Positions 18,602 to 26,793 of a DNA stretch of 64,000 nt are shown piece by piece. The number at the start of each line of letters is the position of its first letter. Position 1 is the stretch's first letter. The position numbers and the translations under genes were made by a program. This DNA is from Eubacteriaceae bacterium (GTDB lineage: Bacteria > Bacillota > Clostridia > Peptostreptococcales > Anaerovoracaceae): contig CABIXY010000002.1 of assembly GCA_902362805.1 (NCBI GenBank), positions 558,001 through 622,000 on the forward strand, read 5' to 3'. A model generated the notes under the pieces. That model was not told the origin of the DNA, did not search any database, and saw only the letters and a list, made by a program, of their open reading frames with translations.

Positions 18602-20011
18602 TTAATCGGCCACTTCTGTATGCGTTTGATCCATCATAAAGGTAATGATGGTACCCGTATATCTTTCCATTTTGTCTTCATTGACCGACACGTTGATGAT
18701 GTTGCTCTTTTTGTTCTTTTCGTATACATAGCTGGCGTTGGTGGCAGGAACACAATCCTTATATTCCATATCAGCATCAGAATATTTGTTAAAGGCAGCT
18801 GCGACTGCTTTGGCAAATTCAGATTCCATGTCGCTGGAAAATCCAAGCTGCTCATCATATTTCTTGTATCTGATATCAGAGAGACCGCAGATTGTCTTGT
18901 ACGTGGTATCAATCTCAGACATGTTGGATTCTGATAAACTGTTGCCTACGGCCGAAATCGTATAGGACCCATCCTTACTGTGGATAGCGCCGATACTAGT
19001 AATAGAAATTAAATTATCGTCGTCGTCTTTATAATAGACTCCATCCAGCAGGGTATATAACATGCTGACAAATTCGTTCTGATATTCTTCTGTTACGACT
19101 TTTTCTGGCAGAGGCACCTCTTCGTAAGTGTAAGTCATTTCTGGATAATCCTCCAGATAGTTATCGTTGAAATTCTCCATTGCCGTTTCCATCCTCGACT
19201 CAAATTTGTCAATATCATCTTCATCAATGACGATGGTCATCGATGAGGATTTCGGATAGAGATTTCCGCTGCTTCCGCCTGTAATATCCGCTAGTTCATA
19301 AATAAGAGCGTTGGTCTTAAAATAGGCTAACAAATCTCCCAGCTCCTTGATGGGATTAGGGTAGGAGGAAATCTTAGAATCAGGGATACCGCCAGGCAGA
19401 CCGCTGATTTTGATTTTGTAAGCCTTTTCGCCGGTCGGGGCGGTATAGGCTACGTTGTTGCTGAAGGTATAGGACGATCTGGCACCAGTGCTTGTAGACC
19501 ACATATTTTTCTCTCCTCCATTGAGGCAGAACACATTGGAATTGTCCTTGAAATATTTCTGATCCAGGGATTTGATACCAGCATAATCATGTCCAACCTC
19601 ACTGGTAAAAATGACGTCCAGCTTTCCTGTAGATTCGTTATTCTTTGCAATATACAAAGCCATGGCCATAGGCTCTATGTTATTATTGAACTGTTTCGCA
19701 TCGTAAGAACAGACGATGACTGTTGGGTCAGCCTCTTTGTACTCTTTACTTGCATTGACACTCATAATCACATTATTATGACTGTCGACGGAATATTTGA
19801 TTCCTTTTGATTTTGCCCAATTTGAAAGATAATCTCTAATAGCTTCTGTAGAAGTCAGGGTACTGGCTGAATCTTCAAGGTCTGTCTGATATGCGATGAC
19901 TTTCTCCTCTATTTTTGATGAAAGGTCTTCTTCCTCTTCGCCACATGCAGAGAGAAGGAACATAGAACCTATCATGGTGAAAAGCAAAGCTATCGTTGTC
20001 AACTTCTTCAT
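18602..20011 (-). CDS. Lipoprotein with degenerate M20C (PepD-like) peptidase fold
   Basis: A 469-residue protein starting at the ATG at 20011, with AAAAGGAG upstream. A signal peptide ends in LLSACGEEEE, a good lipobox (Cys about 24). The mature part lines up with aminoacyl-histidine dipeptidases (PepD/PepV-like M20C). EAIRDYLSNWAKSKGIKY then a VDSHNNVIMSV segment matches the N-terminal catalytic region, and KLDVIFTSEVGHDYAGIKSLD matches the segment that normally holds the acidic catalytic pair. The metal ligands are missing: the GHLDMV motif is CSYDAK here, DEE is SEV, and the later GGHSG motif is GGIPDS. I infer a non-catalytic, surface-anchored peptide-binding or structural descendant of a dipeptidase. 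Unrelated lipoprotein is the alternative. Confidence 0.65.
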   Translation of the reverse strand: MKKLTTIALLFTMIGSMFLLSACGEEEEDLSSKIEEKVIAYQTDLEDSASTLTSTEAIRDYLSNWAKSKGIKYSVDSHNNVIMSVNASKEYKEADPTVIVCSYDAKQFNNNIEPMAMALYIAKNNESTGKLDVIFTSEVGHDYAGIKSLDQKYFKDNSNVFCLNGGEKNMWSTSTGARSSYTFSNNVAYTAPTGEKAYKIKISGLPGGIPDSKISSYPNPIKELGDLLAYFKTNALIYELADITGGSSGNLYPKSSSMTIVIDEDDIDKFESRMETAMENFNDNYLEDYPEMTYTYEEVPLPEKVVTEEYQNEFVSMLYTLLDGVYYKDDDDNLISITSIGAIHSKDGSYTISAVGNSLSESNMSEIDTTYKTICGLSDIRYKKYDEQLGFSSDMESEFAKAVAAAFNKYSDADMEYKDCVPATNASYVYEKNKKSNIINVSVNEDKMERYTGTIITFMMDQTHTEVAD

Positions 20012-20169
20012 TGCCCAATCTCCTTTTATTGTTATTTTTTTATAAAATTTATAAATAATCATTTATTTTGTATGAAAAATCATATATAATGATAACATAA
20101 TCGTGAAGAAATTAGTAGCGTTTTTATGAAACTTCACATAATCTTAAGATTTTGACGGGAGATAACGAG

Positions 20170-20709
20170 ATGGAATCAAAAAACCTAATTGTGAGAGAAA
20201 CTGTATTTGACGACTGCAAATATTTTGCAGAGTGGGAGAAACAGCCTGAGGTCACAGAGTTCTTTACAATGGACGAGGAGAGAACCTACGAACAGGTTGT
20301 AACTGAGTTCGTAAGGAACAATCTGGATCCGACCAAGATGCAGTTTACTATTACACTCAAACCGGAGGACAAGCCCATCGGCAAGATTTTTTTGTCAAGA
20401 ATCAACAGAACAGATGATTCCCTGGATATCACAAGAGTATACATCGCTGATGTTGACAAACGAGGAAAGGGATATGGCGAAGAGGCGCTTCGCCTGGTTT
20501 TAGAGTACGCATTTATCAATCTCCATATGGAAAGAGTCACGATAGATCACTTCGAAAAGAATAAACCGGCAGCATCCCTATATGAAAAGATCGGCTTCCA
20601 GACGGAAGGGCTGATGAGGAACGCTGGAAAGAAAAATGGAAAATATGTAAATCTGCAGCTGAAATCCATGCTGAGAGCAGAATATTATGACAAAATTCAT
20701 ACAAAATAA
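20170..20709 (+). CDS. GNAT-family N-acetyltransferase
   Basis: A 179-residue single-domain GNAT. LIVRETVFDDCKYFAEWEKQPEV in pieces is the usual RimJ/RimL-type opening. ITRVYIADVDKRGKGYGEEALRLV (in pieces) contains the acetyl-CoA pyrophosphate loop (R/Q-x-x-G-x-G/A), and NKPAASLYEKIGFQTEG is the C-terminal motif. It transfers acetyl from acetyl-CoA to an amine, possibly a protein N-terminus or small molecule. ATG 20170 is chosen because GGGAG lies eight bases upstream. It is monocistronic. Confidence 0.88.
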   Translation: MESKNLIVRETVFDDCKYFAEWEKQPEVTEFFTMDEERTYEQVVTEFVRNNLDPTKMQFTITLKPEDKPIGKIFLSRINRTDDSLDITRVYIADVDKRGKGYGEEALRLVLEYAFINLHMERVTIDHFEKNKPAASLYEKIGFQTEGLMRNAGKKNGKYVNLQLKSMLRAEYYDKIHTK

Positions 20710-20760
20710 AAGGAAAAAATAATAATATTTTTTTAGAATCCGCAAACCTATGCAATCACT

Positions 20761-20788
20761 AAAGCTGGCTGATTATTGGCCAGCTTTT
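20761..20788 (+). terminator. Terminator upstream of nrdD
   Basis: AAAGCTGGC and GCCAGCTTT form a perfect nine-pair stem around a nine-base loop, ending in four T residues. It lies between the GNAT gene and the nrdD promoter. Confidence 0.75.
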
Positions 20789-20813
20789 CCTATGAAATTG
20801 ATCAGATTCAATG

Positions 20814-20842
20814 TTGACCAATGCCTGCAATGATAGTATAAT
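20814..20842 (+). promoter_or_regulatory. Sigma-A promoter of nrdDG
   Basis: TTGACC and a consensus TATAAT are separated by 17 bases. The 60-base leader contains AAGGAG ten bases before the start codon. Confidence 0.8.
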
Positions 20843-20902
20843 TTGTTTGGATTATTTGGAAAAGGTACTATATATTGTGTGTTACGAAGGAGAAGAGACT
20901 AG

Positions 20903-23248
20903 ATGGAACGTATCATGAAAATCATTAAACGAGACGGAAGGACTGTGGAATTCGATGTAGACAAGATTGCCGGTGCCATATTTAAGGCGGCGCAGGTCCT
21001 CGGGGGGAAAGACCGTGAGATGTCAGAATATCTGGCAAAACAGGTAGAACTGTATCTGTTGGAAGTTTGTCATAATTCATATCCTACTGTAGAACAGGTT
21101 CAGGATGCCGTGGAGAAGATTTTAATCGAAAGCGGACACGCCAGAACTGCAAAAGAATATATTTTATATCGAGCTGAGCGAACCAGAGTAAGAGACATGA
21201 ATACGAAGCTGATGCGCATTTATGAAGATCTTACTTTTAAAGAGGCGAAGGATAACGATGTAAAGCGAGAAAATGCCAACATTGACGGCAACACCGCCAT
21301 GGGAACCATGCTCAAGTATGGATCTGAAGGTGCAAAAGAGTTTTACAAGATGTATGTCATCAATCCCAAATATGCAAAGGCCCATGACAATGGGGATATC
21401 CATATTCACGACATGGATTTTTATACGCTGACGATGACTTGCTGCCAGATTGACCTACTAGAACTGTTGAAAAACGGATTCTCAACAGGACATGGCCATC
21501 TGAGAGAACCCAACGATATCGAAAGCTATGCGGCTCTTGCATGCATTGCAATTCAGTCGGATCAGAATGACCAGCATGGCGGACAATCGGTGCCGAATTT
21601 TGATTACAGTATGGCGCCGGGCGTTAAAAAGTCATATAAAAAATTATATTGGACCAATCTTGGTAAAATGCTGGAATGCATGTACGATATAGAAGACGGC
21701 ATCAACAAAGCGAAACAGATTGGTCAGTACATAGAGGAAAAAGAAGGCATTTATCCTTGTATGGCGTGGAACCATAATTATAAAGAACTGGAATGCAGCT
21801 ATCTGGAGGAGTTTGCATCTGCGGATGAGGCGAAGAAACTGCAGGAGATGGCAACAAAATTCGCTGACAAAGAGATCAGACGGAAAACATACCAGGCTAT
21901 GGAGGCCTTGATTCACAACTTAAATACCATGCATTCCAGAGCTGGGGCTCAGGTTCCATTCAGTTCTTTAAATTACGGCACGGATACTTCCGAGGAAGGC
22001 AGACTGGTTATGAAGTGCATCATGGAGGCGACAGAAGCCGGACTTGGAAACGGCGAAACACCGATTTTCCCAATCCAGATTTTCAAGGTGAAGGAAGGTG
22101 TCAGCTATAATCCGGAGGATCCCAACTATGATCTGTTTAAGCTTGCCTGCAAGGTTTCTGCTAAGAGATTATTCCCTAATTTTTCTTTCCTGGATGCGCC
22201 ATTTAACCTGCAGTATTATAGACCGGGACAGCCGGAGACAGAATGTGCATATATGGGATGCAGGACCAGGGTCATCGGGAACGTTCACGATCCATCAAGA
22301 GAAATCGTATATGGGCGAGGTAATCTATCCTTTACATCTATCAATTTGCCGAGACTTGCGATCAAAGCCAAAGGGGATGTGGACATTTTCTTTGATGGAC
22401 TGGATCACGTCATCGATATTGCTATCGCACAGCTCAACGAGAGATTTCGAATTCAGTGCATGAAGAAAGTGAAAAATTTTCCATTTCTCATGGGACAGGG
22501 CATTTGGATAGACTCCGAAAAGCTAAAGCCGGAAGATACTCTGGAAGAAGTGCTGAAACATGGAACACTGACAATCGGATTCATTGGATTAGCAGAGTGC
22601 CTGAAAGCTTTGATTGGACAGCACCATGGAGAATCAGAAGAAGCCGAGAAGCTGGGGATGGAAATTGTTGCATATATGAGGAAACGCATGGATGAGGAGG
22701 CCAGGAAGACAGGTCTCAACTGGTCATTGATCGGTACGCCGGCAGAAGGTCTTTCCGGCAGATTCATCAGGCTTGATAAAGAAAAATATGGCGTGATTCC
22801 TGGTGTAACAGATAGAGACTACTATACTAACAGCTTTCATATTCCTGTTTATTATAATATCAGTGCTTTTGATAAAATCAAGAAAGAGGCGCCATTTCAC
22901 GAGATGACCAACGGAGGACATATTTCTTATGTAGAGTTGGACGGTGATCCGCTGAAGAATCTGGACGCTTTTGAAAAAGTTGTCAGATGCATGAAAGAGA
23001 GTGGTGTCGGTTACGGTTCCATCAATCATCCAGTTGACAGAGATCCAGTCTGCGGGTATACAGGAATTATCGACAATGAGTGCCCGGCTTGCGGAAGACG
23101 AGAAGGCGATGGAAACGAGGATTTTGAGCGAATCAGACGTATTACTGGCTATCTGGTAGGTACCATGGATCACTGGAATGATGCGAAGACCAGTGAAGAA
23201 AAAGACAGGGTGAAGCATGGAATCGGGGAAGGATTTGAAAGACTATGA
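20903..23248 (+). CDS. nrdD: Anaerobic ribonucleoside-triphosphate reductase (class III)
   Basis: A 781-residue glycyl-radical enzyme that reduces NTPs to dNTPs using formate in anoxic cells. Residues 5-93 form an ATP-cone allosteric domain (IKRDGRTVEFD). TMTCCQIDL near 173 carries an active-site cysteine. The C-terminus has Cys 717, Cys 727 and Cys 730 for the zinc site (I see three, not four, in this stretch) and the glycyl-radical motif RRITGYL with Gly 749. Length is normal. A second in-frame ATG lies 12 bases on. The stop overlaps the nrdG start, so activase and enzyme are coupled. Confidence 0.97.
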   Translation: MERIMKIIKRDGRTVEFDVDKIAGAIFKAAQVLGGKDREMSEYLAKQVELYLLEVCHNSYPTVEQVQDAVEKILIESGHARTAKEYILYRAERTRVRDMNTKLMRIYEDLTFKEAKDNDVKRENANIDGNTAMGTMLKYGSEGAKEFYKMYVINPKYAKAHDNGDIHIHDMDFYTLTMTCCQIDLLELLKNGFSTGHGHLREPNDIESYAALACIAIQSDQNDQHGGQSVPNFDYSMAPGVKKSYKKLYWTNLGKMLECMYDIEDGINKAKQIGQYIEEKEGIYPCMAWNHNYKELECSYLEEFASADEAKKLQEMATKFADKEIRRKTYQAMEALIHNLNTMHSRAGAQVPFSSLNYGTDTSEEGRLVMKCIMEATEAGLGNGETPIFPIQIFKVKEGVSYNPEDPNYDLFKLACKVSAKRLFPNFSFLDAPFNLQYYRPGQPETECAYMGCRTRVIGNVHDPSREIVYGRGNLSFTSINLPRLAIKAKGDVDIFFDGLDHVIDIAIAQLNERFRIQCMKKVKNFPFLMGQGIWIDSEKLKPEDTLEEVLKHGTLTIGFIGLAECLKALIGQHHGESEEAEKLGMEIVAYMRKRMDEEARKTGLNWSLIGTPAEGLSGRFIRLDKEKYGVIPGVTDRDYYTNSFHIPVYYNISAFDKIKKEAPFHEMTNGGHISYVELDGDPLKNLDAFEKVVRCMKESGVGYGSINHPVDRDPVCGYTGIIDNECPACGRREGDGNEDFERIRRITGYLVGTMDHWNDAKTSEEKDRVKHGIGEGFERL

Positions 23249-23766
23249 CAGATCATGAGGACAGCATCCGCATAGCTGGAATTGTGCGAGAATCTATTGT
23301 GGACGGTCCTGGAATCCGTTTCGTCATCTTTTGCCAGGGATGTCCGCATCATTGTCAGGGCTGCCACAACAAGGTGACCCACGATTTTGACGGCGGTTAT
23401 GAATGTGAGACAGACAAGCTCTTAAAGGCTATAGACGAAAATCCGCTGCTAGACGGTGTAACCTTCAGTGGGGGAGAGCCGGCTTGTCAGCCTGAGGGTT
23501 TTTTAACTTTGGCAAAAGCGATTAAGAAGCGTAATCTGCATATCATGATGTATTCCGGATATACTTTTGAAGAGCTGCAGAATTTAGCGGAGGAAAACGA
23601 AGCGCTGTACCAGCTGCTAGAATATGTTGATATCCTAGTAGACGGAAGATATGAGGCGATCGAGAGAGATTTGACTTTATCTTTCCGGGGCAGTCGGAAT
23701 CAAAGAATCATCGACATGAAGGAAGCTTGGAAGCGAGGGGAAGCCGCCCTTGCAGAAAATTTCTAG
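23245..23766 (+). CDS. nrdG: Anaerobic ribonucleotide reductase activating protein
   Basis: A 173-residue radical SAM activase. CQGCPHHCQGCHN near residue 29 contains the CX3CX2C triad that binds the 4Fe-4S cluster; FSGGEPACQ near residue 75 is the SAM-binding GGE motif. DGPGIRFVIF is also characteristic of glycyl-radical activases. It generates the Gly 749 radical on NrdD. Its ATG overlaps the nrdD stop by four bases. Confidence 0.96.
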   Translation: MTDHEDSIRIAGIVRESIVDGPGIRFVIFCQGCPHHCQGCHNKVTHDFDGGYECETDKLLKAIDENPLLDGVTFSGGEPACQPEGFLTLAKAIKKRNLHIMMYSGYTFEELQNLAEENEALYQLLEYVDILVDGRYEAIERDLTLSFRGSRNQRIIDMKEAWKRGEAALAENF

Positions 23767-23786
23767 GCAAATTATTGAAAAAATGC

Positions 23787-23816
23787 TTGTAAAGCGAATA
23801 GACACTATGGTATAAT
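23787..23816 (+). promoter_or_regulatory. Promoter of rpmB
   Basis: TTGTAA and a consensus TATAAT lie 18 bases apart. The leader to the start codon is about 90 bases and AT-rich; I see no obvious regulatory fold in it. Confidence 0.6.
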
Positions 23817-23912
23817 ATCGTTTGTTCGACTGAACTGATAATCAAAAATATGTTGCAAGATTATTTAAAAAAATATGCTATACGCTTAATGATATTAAAG
23901 GAGGTGCGGTAG

Positions 23913-24104
23913 ATGTCAAGAAAATGTGAGATTTGCGGAAAAGGACAGGTTTCCGGAAATAATGTATCCCACTCAAACAGACACACTAGAAGAAAGTGGA
24001 ATGCAAACATTCAGACTGTAAGAATCAACGACAATGGTACAGTAAGAAGAGCTAACGTATGCACAAGATGCATCAGATCCAACAAGATTAACCGTGCCAT
24101 CTAA
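23913..24104 (+). CDS. rpmB: 50S ribosomal protein L28
   Basis: A 63-residue basic protein starting SRKCEICGKG, with NVSHSNRHTRRKW and VRRANVCTRCIRS, the typical L28 pattern. The two CxxC pairs make it the zinc-binding (C+) form. AAAGGAGGTG precedes the ATG. In many clostridia rpmB is followed directly by an asp23-like gene and a DAK-domain gene. Here an oxidoreductase, a small membrane protein and a repeat-rich gap intervene. Confidence 0.97.
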   Translation: MSRKCEICGKGQVSGNNVSHSNRHTRRKWNANIQTVRINDNGTVRRANVCTRCIRSNKINRAI

Positions 24105-24121
24105 TTTATTTTGGTGACAAG

Positions 24122-24143
24122 ACCCGCTTATGGCGGGTTTTTT
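24122..24143 (+). terminator. Terminator of rpmB
   Basis: ACCCGC and GCGGGT form a six-pair stem with a five-base loop followed by six T residues, 18 bases past the stop. Confidence 0.85.
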
Positions 24144-24187
24144 GTTTGAGTTGAGTAGCGCTAGTCACTTTTTTAGGAGTTAGAGTT

Positions 24188-25351
24188 ATGGAACAGAGAA
24201 AATTAGGCATGTCGATATTGGGTTATGGCTGCATGCGGTTTCCTAAAAAGGGCAGCCGCATCGACATGAAAAAAACAGAAGAATTGATTGCTTACGGAAT
24301 TTCCCACGGTATCAACTACTTTGATACTGCCTATATTTACATGGGCAGTGAAAAAGCTCTTGGAGCTGTTTTGGCAAAAAACGGCTGGCGGAAACAAGTG
24401 ATGATAGCCACAAAGATGCCCCATTATCTGATTAAGTCCATCGAGGGATTGGAAAAGGTATTTCAAGAGCAGCTCGACAGACTGCAGACCGATTATGTAG
24501 ACAGCTATCTGATGCACATGCTTCCCGATGCGAAGATCTGGGAACGACTGGTCAAAATGGGCATTCTGCACTGGATTGAAGAGAAACGGGCTTCTGGACA
24601 GATTAAATATATCGGCTTTTCCTATCACGGAGGCAGCAGCCAGTTCATGGAACTTCTCGATCTTTATCCCTGGGATTTTTGCCAGGTACAGTACAACTAT
24701 ATGGACGAACACAGCCAGGCTGGAAGAAGAGGCGTGGAGTATGCGGCGGAAAAGGGAATTCCCGTCATCGTGATGGAACCTCTTCGCGGAGGTCTTTTGA
24801 CGGAAGGGCTGCCCCAGAAAGGGAAGGAGACTTTTGCAGAAGCTGAAACAAAACGCAGCCCGGCTGAGTGGGGACTGCGCTGGCTCTGGAACCAGCCGGC
24901 GGTATCCACAGTGCTCTCGGGTATGGGTTCTATGGAAATATTGCAGGAAAACATCAGAACTGCGCAGTCGGTGAAAGCAGGTGAGCTTACAGATGAAGAA
25001 CATCGAGTCTTTGCATCGGTAAAAGCGGCAATCAATGAGACGATTAAAATACCCTGCACTGGTTGCGGCTACTGTCAGCCTTGTCCAAAAGGCGTAGATA
25101 TTCCTGGGATTTTCAGATGCTATAACGCCAGCTATGCAGACGGCTTCATTACGGGTATGAGAGAATATTTGATGTGTACGACTTTCCGTGTACAGCGAAC
25201 CAATGCCTCTCTATGTATTCACTGTGGCAAGTGTGAGATGCATTGCCCGCAGGAAATCGCCATCAGAGGTGGGTTACAGCAGGTTGTAAAGCGATTAGAG
25301 AACCCGGCTTATAAAGTCATCGCATTGGGCTCGAAGGCTGTATTTCGATAG
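24188..25351 (+). CDS. Aldo/keto reductase with C-terminal ferredoxin-type iron-sulfur domain
   Basis: A 387-residue two-domain oxidoreductase. Residues 1-270 form an aldo/keto reductase barrel (YGCMRFP; INYFDTAYIYMGSEKALG with the catalytic Asp/Tyr; TKMP; SYLMHML; GFSYHG). Residues 285-350 contain two cysteine clusters, CTGCGYCQPCPKGVDIP and CIHCGKCEMHCPQEI, expected to bind two 4Fe-4S clusters. This fused architecture is common in anaerobes, where electrons may come from ferredoxin as well as NAD(P)H. The substrate is unknown. GGAG precedes the ATG. It sits alone between rpmB and a gene-poor region. Confidence 0.92.
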   Translation: MEQRKLGMSILGYGCMRFPKKGSRIDMKKTEELIAYGISHGINYFDTAYIYMGSEKALGAVLAKNGWRKQVMIATKMPHYLIKSIEGLEKVFQEQLDRLQTDYVDSYLMHMLPDAKIWERLVKMGILHWIEEKRASGQIKYIGFSYHGGSSQFMELLDLYPWDFCQVQYNYMDEHSQAGRRGVEYAAEKGIPVIVMEPLRGGLLTEGLPQKGKETFAEAETKRSPAEWGLRWLWNQPAVSTVLSGMGSMEILQENIRTAQSVKAGELTDEEHRVFASVKAAINETIKIPCTGCGYCQPCPKGVDIPGIFRCYNASYADGFITGMREYLMCTTFRVQRTNASLCIHCGKCEMHCPQEIAIRGGLQQVVKRLENPAYKVIALGSKAVFR

Positions 25352-25372
25352 GGAAAAACAGCCTGCTGCATG

Positions 25373-25555
25373 TTAATAGTGACGCAGCAGGCTGATGCCG
25401 CATAAGACTAGAACTCCACCAAGGAGCAGAATCCAAGCTCTCGGCGGCAAGAAAAATGCACATACCGTAACGATGCCGAAGACAATGAGGACGAATCCGA
25501 TGTCTTTGGCTTCTTTATATTTACAGATCGGTTTTCTCTTTCTATTATTGTTCAT
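25373..25555 (-). CDS. Small two-helix membrane protein, unknown function
   Basis: A 60-residue protein: an asparagine/arginine/lysine-rich cytoplasmic start (NNNRKRKPICKYKEAKD), then two hydrophobic segments (about 19-36 and 41-56) separated by PPRAW, ending in RHY. The positive-inside pattern and strong bias toward hydrophobic residues argue for a real gene. AGGTGTTTT precedes the ATG. No family can be named. Confidence 0.6.
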   Translation of the reverse strand: MNNNRKRKPICKYKEAKDIGFVLIVFGIVTVCAFFLPPRAWILLLGGVLVLCGISLLRHY

Positions 25556-25607
25556 AAAACACCTCGGTATATTTTATGAATTAAAGGTCATTTTTGTTAC
25601 TGTATGT

Positions 25608-25830
25608 GTTATAATAGTTCTACAATCTTCCGGCGTTGCCGCAGGGAAAGAACCATTGAAACATGACGTTTGATTCCCATTTCGAAGGAATCGTCATGTT
25701 ATAATAGTTCTACAATCTCACGGCGTTGCCGCAGGGAAAGAACCATTGAAACATGACGTTTGATTCCCATTTCGAAGGAATCGTCATGTTATAATAGTTC
25801 TACAATCTCACGGCGCTGCCGCAGGGAAAA
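25608..25830. repeat. 90-nt tandem repeat (two full units plus partial third) with hairpins
   Basis: Units begin at 25608, 25698 and 25788, each opening GTTATAATAGTTC, and are nearly identical over 90 bases. The third is cut after about 42 bases. Each full unit contains an imperfect hairpin at 25662-25698 (and 25752-25788): outer stem CATGAC/GTCATG, a four-base GTTT bulge on the 5' side only, inner stem GATTCC/GGAATC. The unit's other half contains CGGC/GCCG within GTTCT/AGAAC. No open frame spans the array. Confidence 0.9.
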
Positions 25831-25911
25831 GTGCCATAAAACAGATAAAAACAGGGCATTTTAGGCGGATTTTACCAATGGGCAGGGGTATATCGGTTCA
25901 AAATAAAAAAC

Positions 25912-25965
25912 GAGTGCATAACGGAGCGTCGCTCCTATGCACTCATGTCGCCCGCAAGGGGCGAC
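25912..25965 (+). repeat. Two adjacent strong hairpins
   Basis: The first (25912-25944) has a nine-pair outer stem GAGTGCATA/TATGCACTC, a two-base AC bulge on the 5' side only, and an inner stem GGAGC/GCTCC. The second (25947-25965) is GTCGCCC/GGGCGAC with a GCAAG loop. No T tract follows, so they are not standard terminators. Confidence 0.75.
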
Positions 25966-25990
25966 GCTTCGTAAGGTACGTTCTTTGCCT

Positions 25991-26021
25991 TTTCGCCCCA
26001 GCTTTAGCTGGCTAGGCGAAA
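25991..26021 (-). repeat. One-sided-bulge hairpin, inverted copy of the element at 55329 and 57075
   Basis: On the plus strand TTTCGCC is followed directly by CCAGCT, loop TT, AGCTGG, then the bulge CTA, then GGCGAAA. On the minus strand this gives outer stem, three-base 5' bulge TAG, inner stem CCAGCT/AGCTGG with loop AA. That is the same layout as the copies at 55329-55359 and in the 57075 array, with different stem bases. Confidence 0.75.
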
Positions 26022-26376
26022 CGGACAGCGAAAGGAGCATTAGCGACTGGAGGAGTGAGCAAAGCGAACGATGAAACATACGGAAATACGCCCTTCGGAC
26101 GATATTTCCTCTGTTATAAGAAAAATAATCTGATTTAACCAGCGATATCCGAACGCTGAGTTGTTTTTTGCCATTCTTTTACTTTTTCTTGCCTTATGGA
26201 GCCTTGAGCGCAGGGCTGATACGATGTGACACATGGGTTTGCTGCAGAAATCTGCCTGATTAAGCCCCAAATCCAGGCATTTTAGGCATTTTTGATTTCT
26301 AACATGCCCCGTATACCGGGTAAGGGTATGCGAACTGCGATATGCCTGGTTAACAGAATCTATGGAGGTAAGTGAT

Positions 26377-26793
26377 TTGACATTATCAAGAGAAACGGAA
26401 CTGGGGACGATCACCATTTCTAATCTGCTTTTTGCACAGATTATTGCAGACAGCTTTAAGATAGAAAGCTGCCAGGGCAAAGTATGGCCTTCAACAAAAA
26501 AAGGTCGTCAGATTGGCAGCGATGCAAAATATAATATCTCAGAATTTGCTAACAATATAGAAGTGGAGCGCAGCTTATATGGAGATAGCGTCGATATTGA
26601 ATTCAATATCATCGTAAAGTTCGGCACTAGTATCAGAAATATTACTGACGATATCAGTGATTATATCGCCAGCGTCATCGATATGAAACAGGGCAAAAAA
26701 CCAAATCAGGTTAGAATCAGAATTGCCGGCGTCAAATCGAGACAGGTGGCAAGAAGAAATCTAGAGGTTGTGAAAAGATATGAATCTGAATGA
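26377..26793 (+). CDS. Asp23/Gls24 family protein
   Basis: A 138-residue protein with the alkaline-shock Asp23 fold: GTITISNLLFAQIIADSF at the start, GDSVDIEFNIIVKFGTSI (strand pair) and a helix ending NQVRIRIAGVKSRQ. Members are membrane-associated or cytosolic envelope-stress proteins. A TTG start at 26377 is chosen because GGAGGT lies seven bases upstream; an ATG at 26362 precedes that site. It overlaps recG by 14 bases. The usual neighbour, a DAK/FakA-type fatty-acid kinase gene, is missing here. Confidence 0.85.
   Translation: MTLSRETELGTITISNLLFAQIIADSFKIESCQGKVWPSTKKGRQIGSDAKYNISEFANNIEVERSLYGDSVDIEFNIIVKFGTSIRNITDDISDYIASVIDMKQGKKPNQVRIRIAGVKSRQVARRNLEVVKRYESE

Larger units (their letters stand above)
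25831..26376. other. Gene-free, highly structured intergenic region before asp23
   Basis: Together with the 90-nt array this makes about 820 bases without a credible gene. Dense inverted repeats fill 25912-26109: three hairpins listed separately, plus GGAAATA/TATTTCC at 26082-26109 around a CCTTCGG core. The rest (26110-26376) is AT-rich with a second copy-like phrase (GCATTTTAGGC at 25856 and 26278) but no domain, tRNA or recognisable transposase. It may be a decayed mobile element or an undescribed structured RNA. The promoter of asp23-recG is presumably near its end, but I cannot place it. Confidence 0.55.

Noticed and set aside
25608..25830. CRISPR array
   Set aside because: Repeats are 90 bases, contiguous, with no unique spacers and no cas genes nearby.
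26040..26480. 146-codon minus-strand frame before asp23
   Set aside because: It crosses the structured region and the asp23 start, matches nothing recognisable, and has no ribosome binding site.
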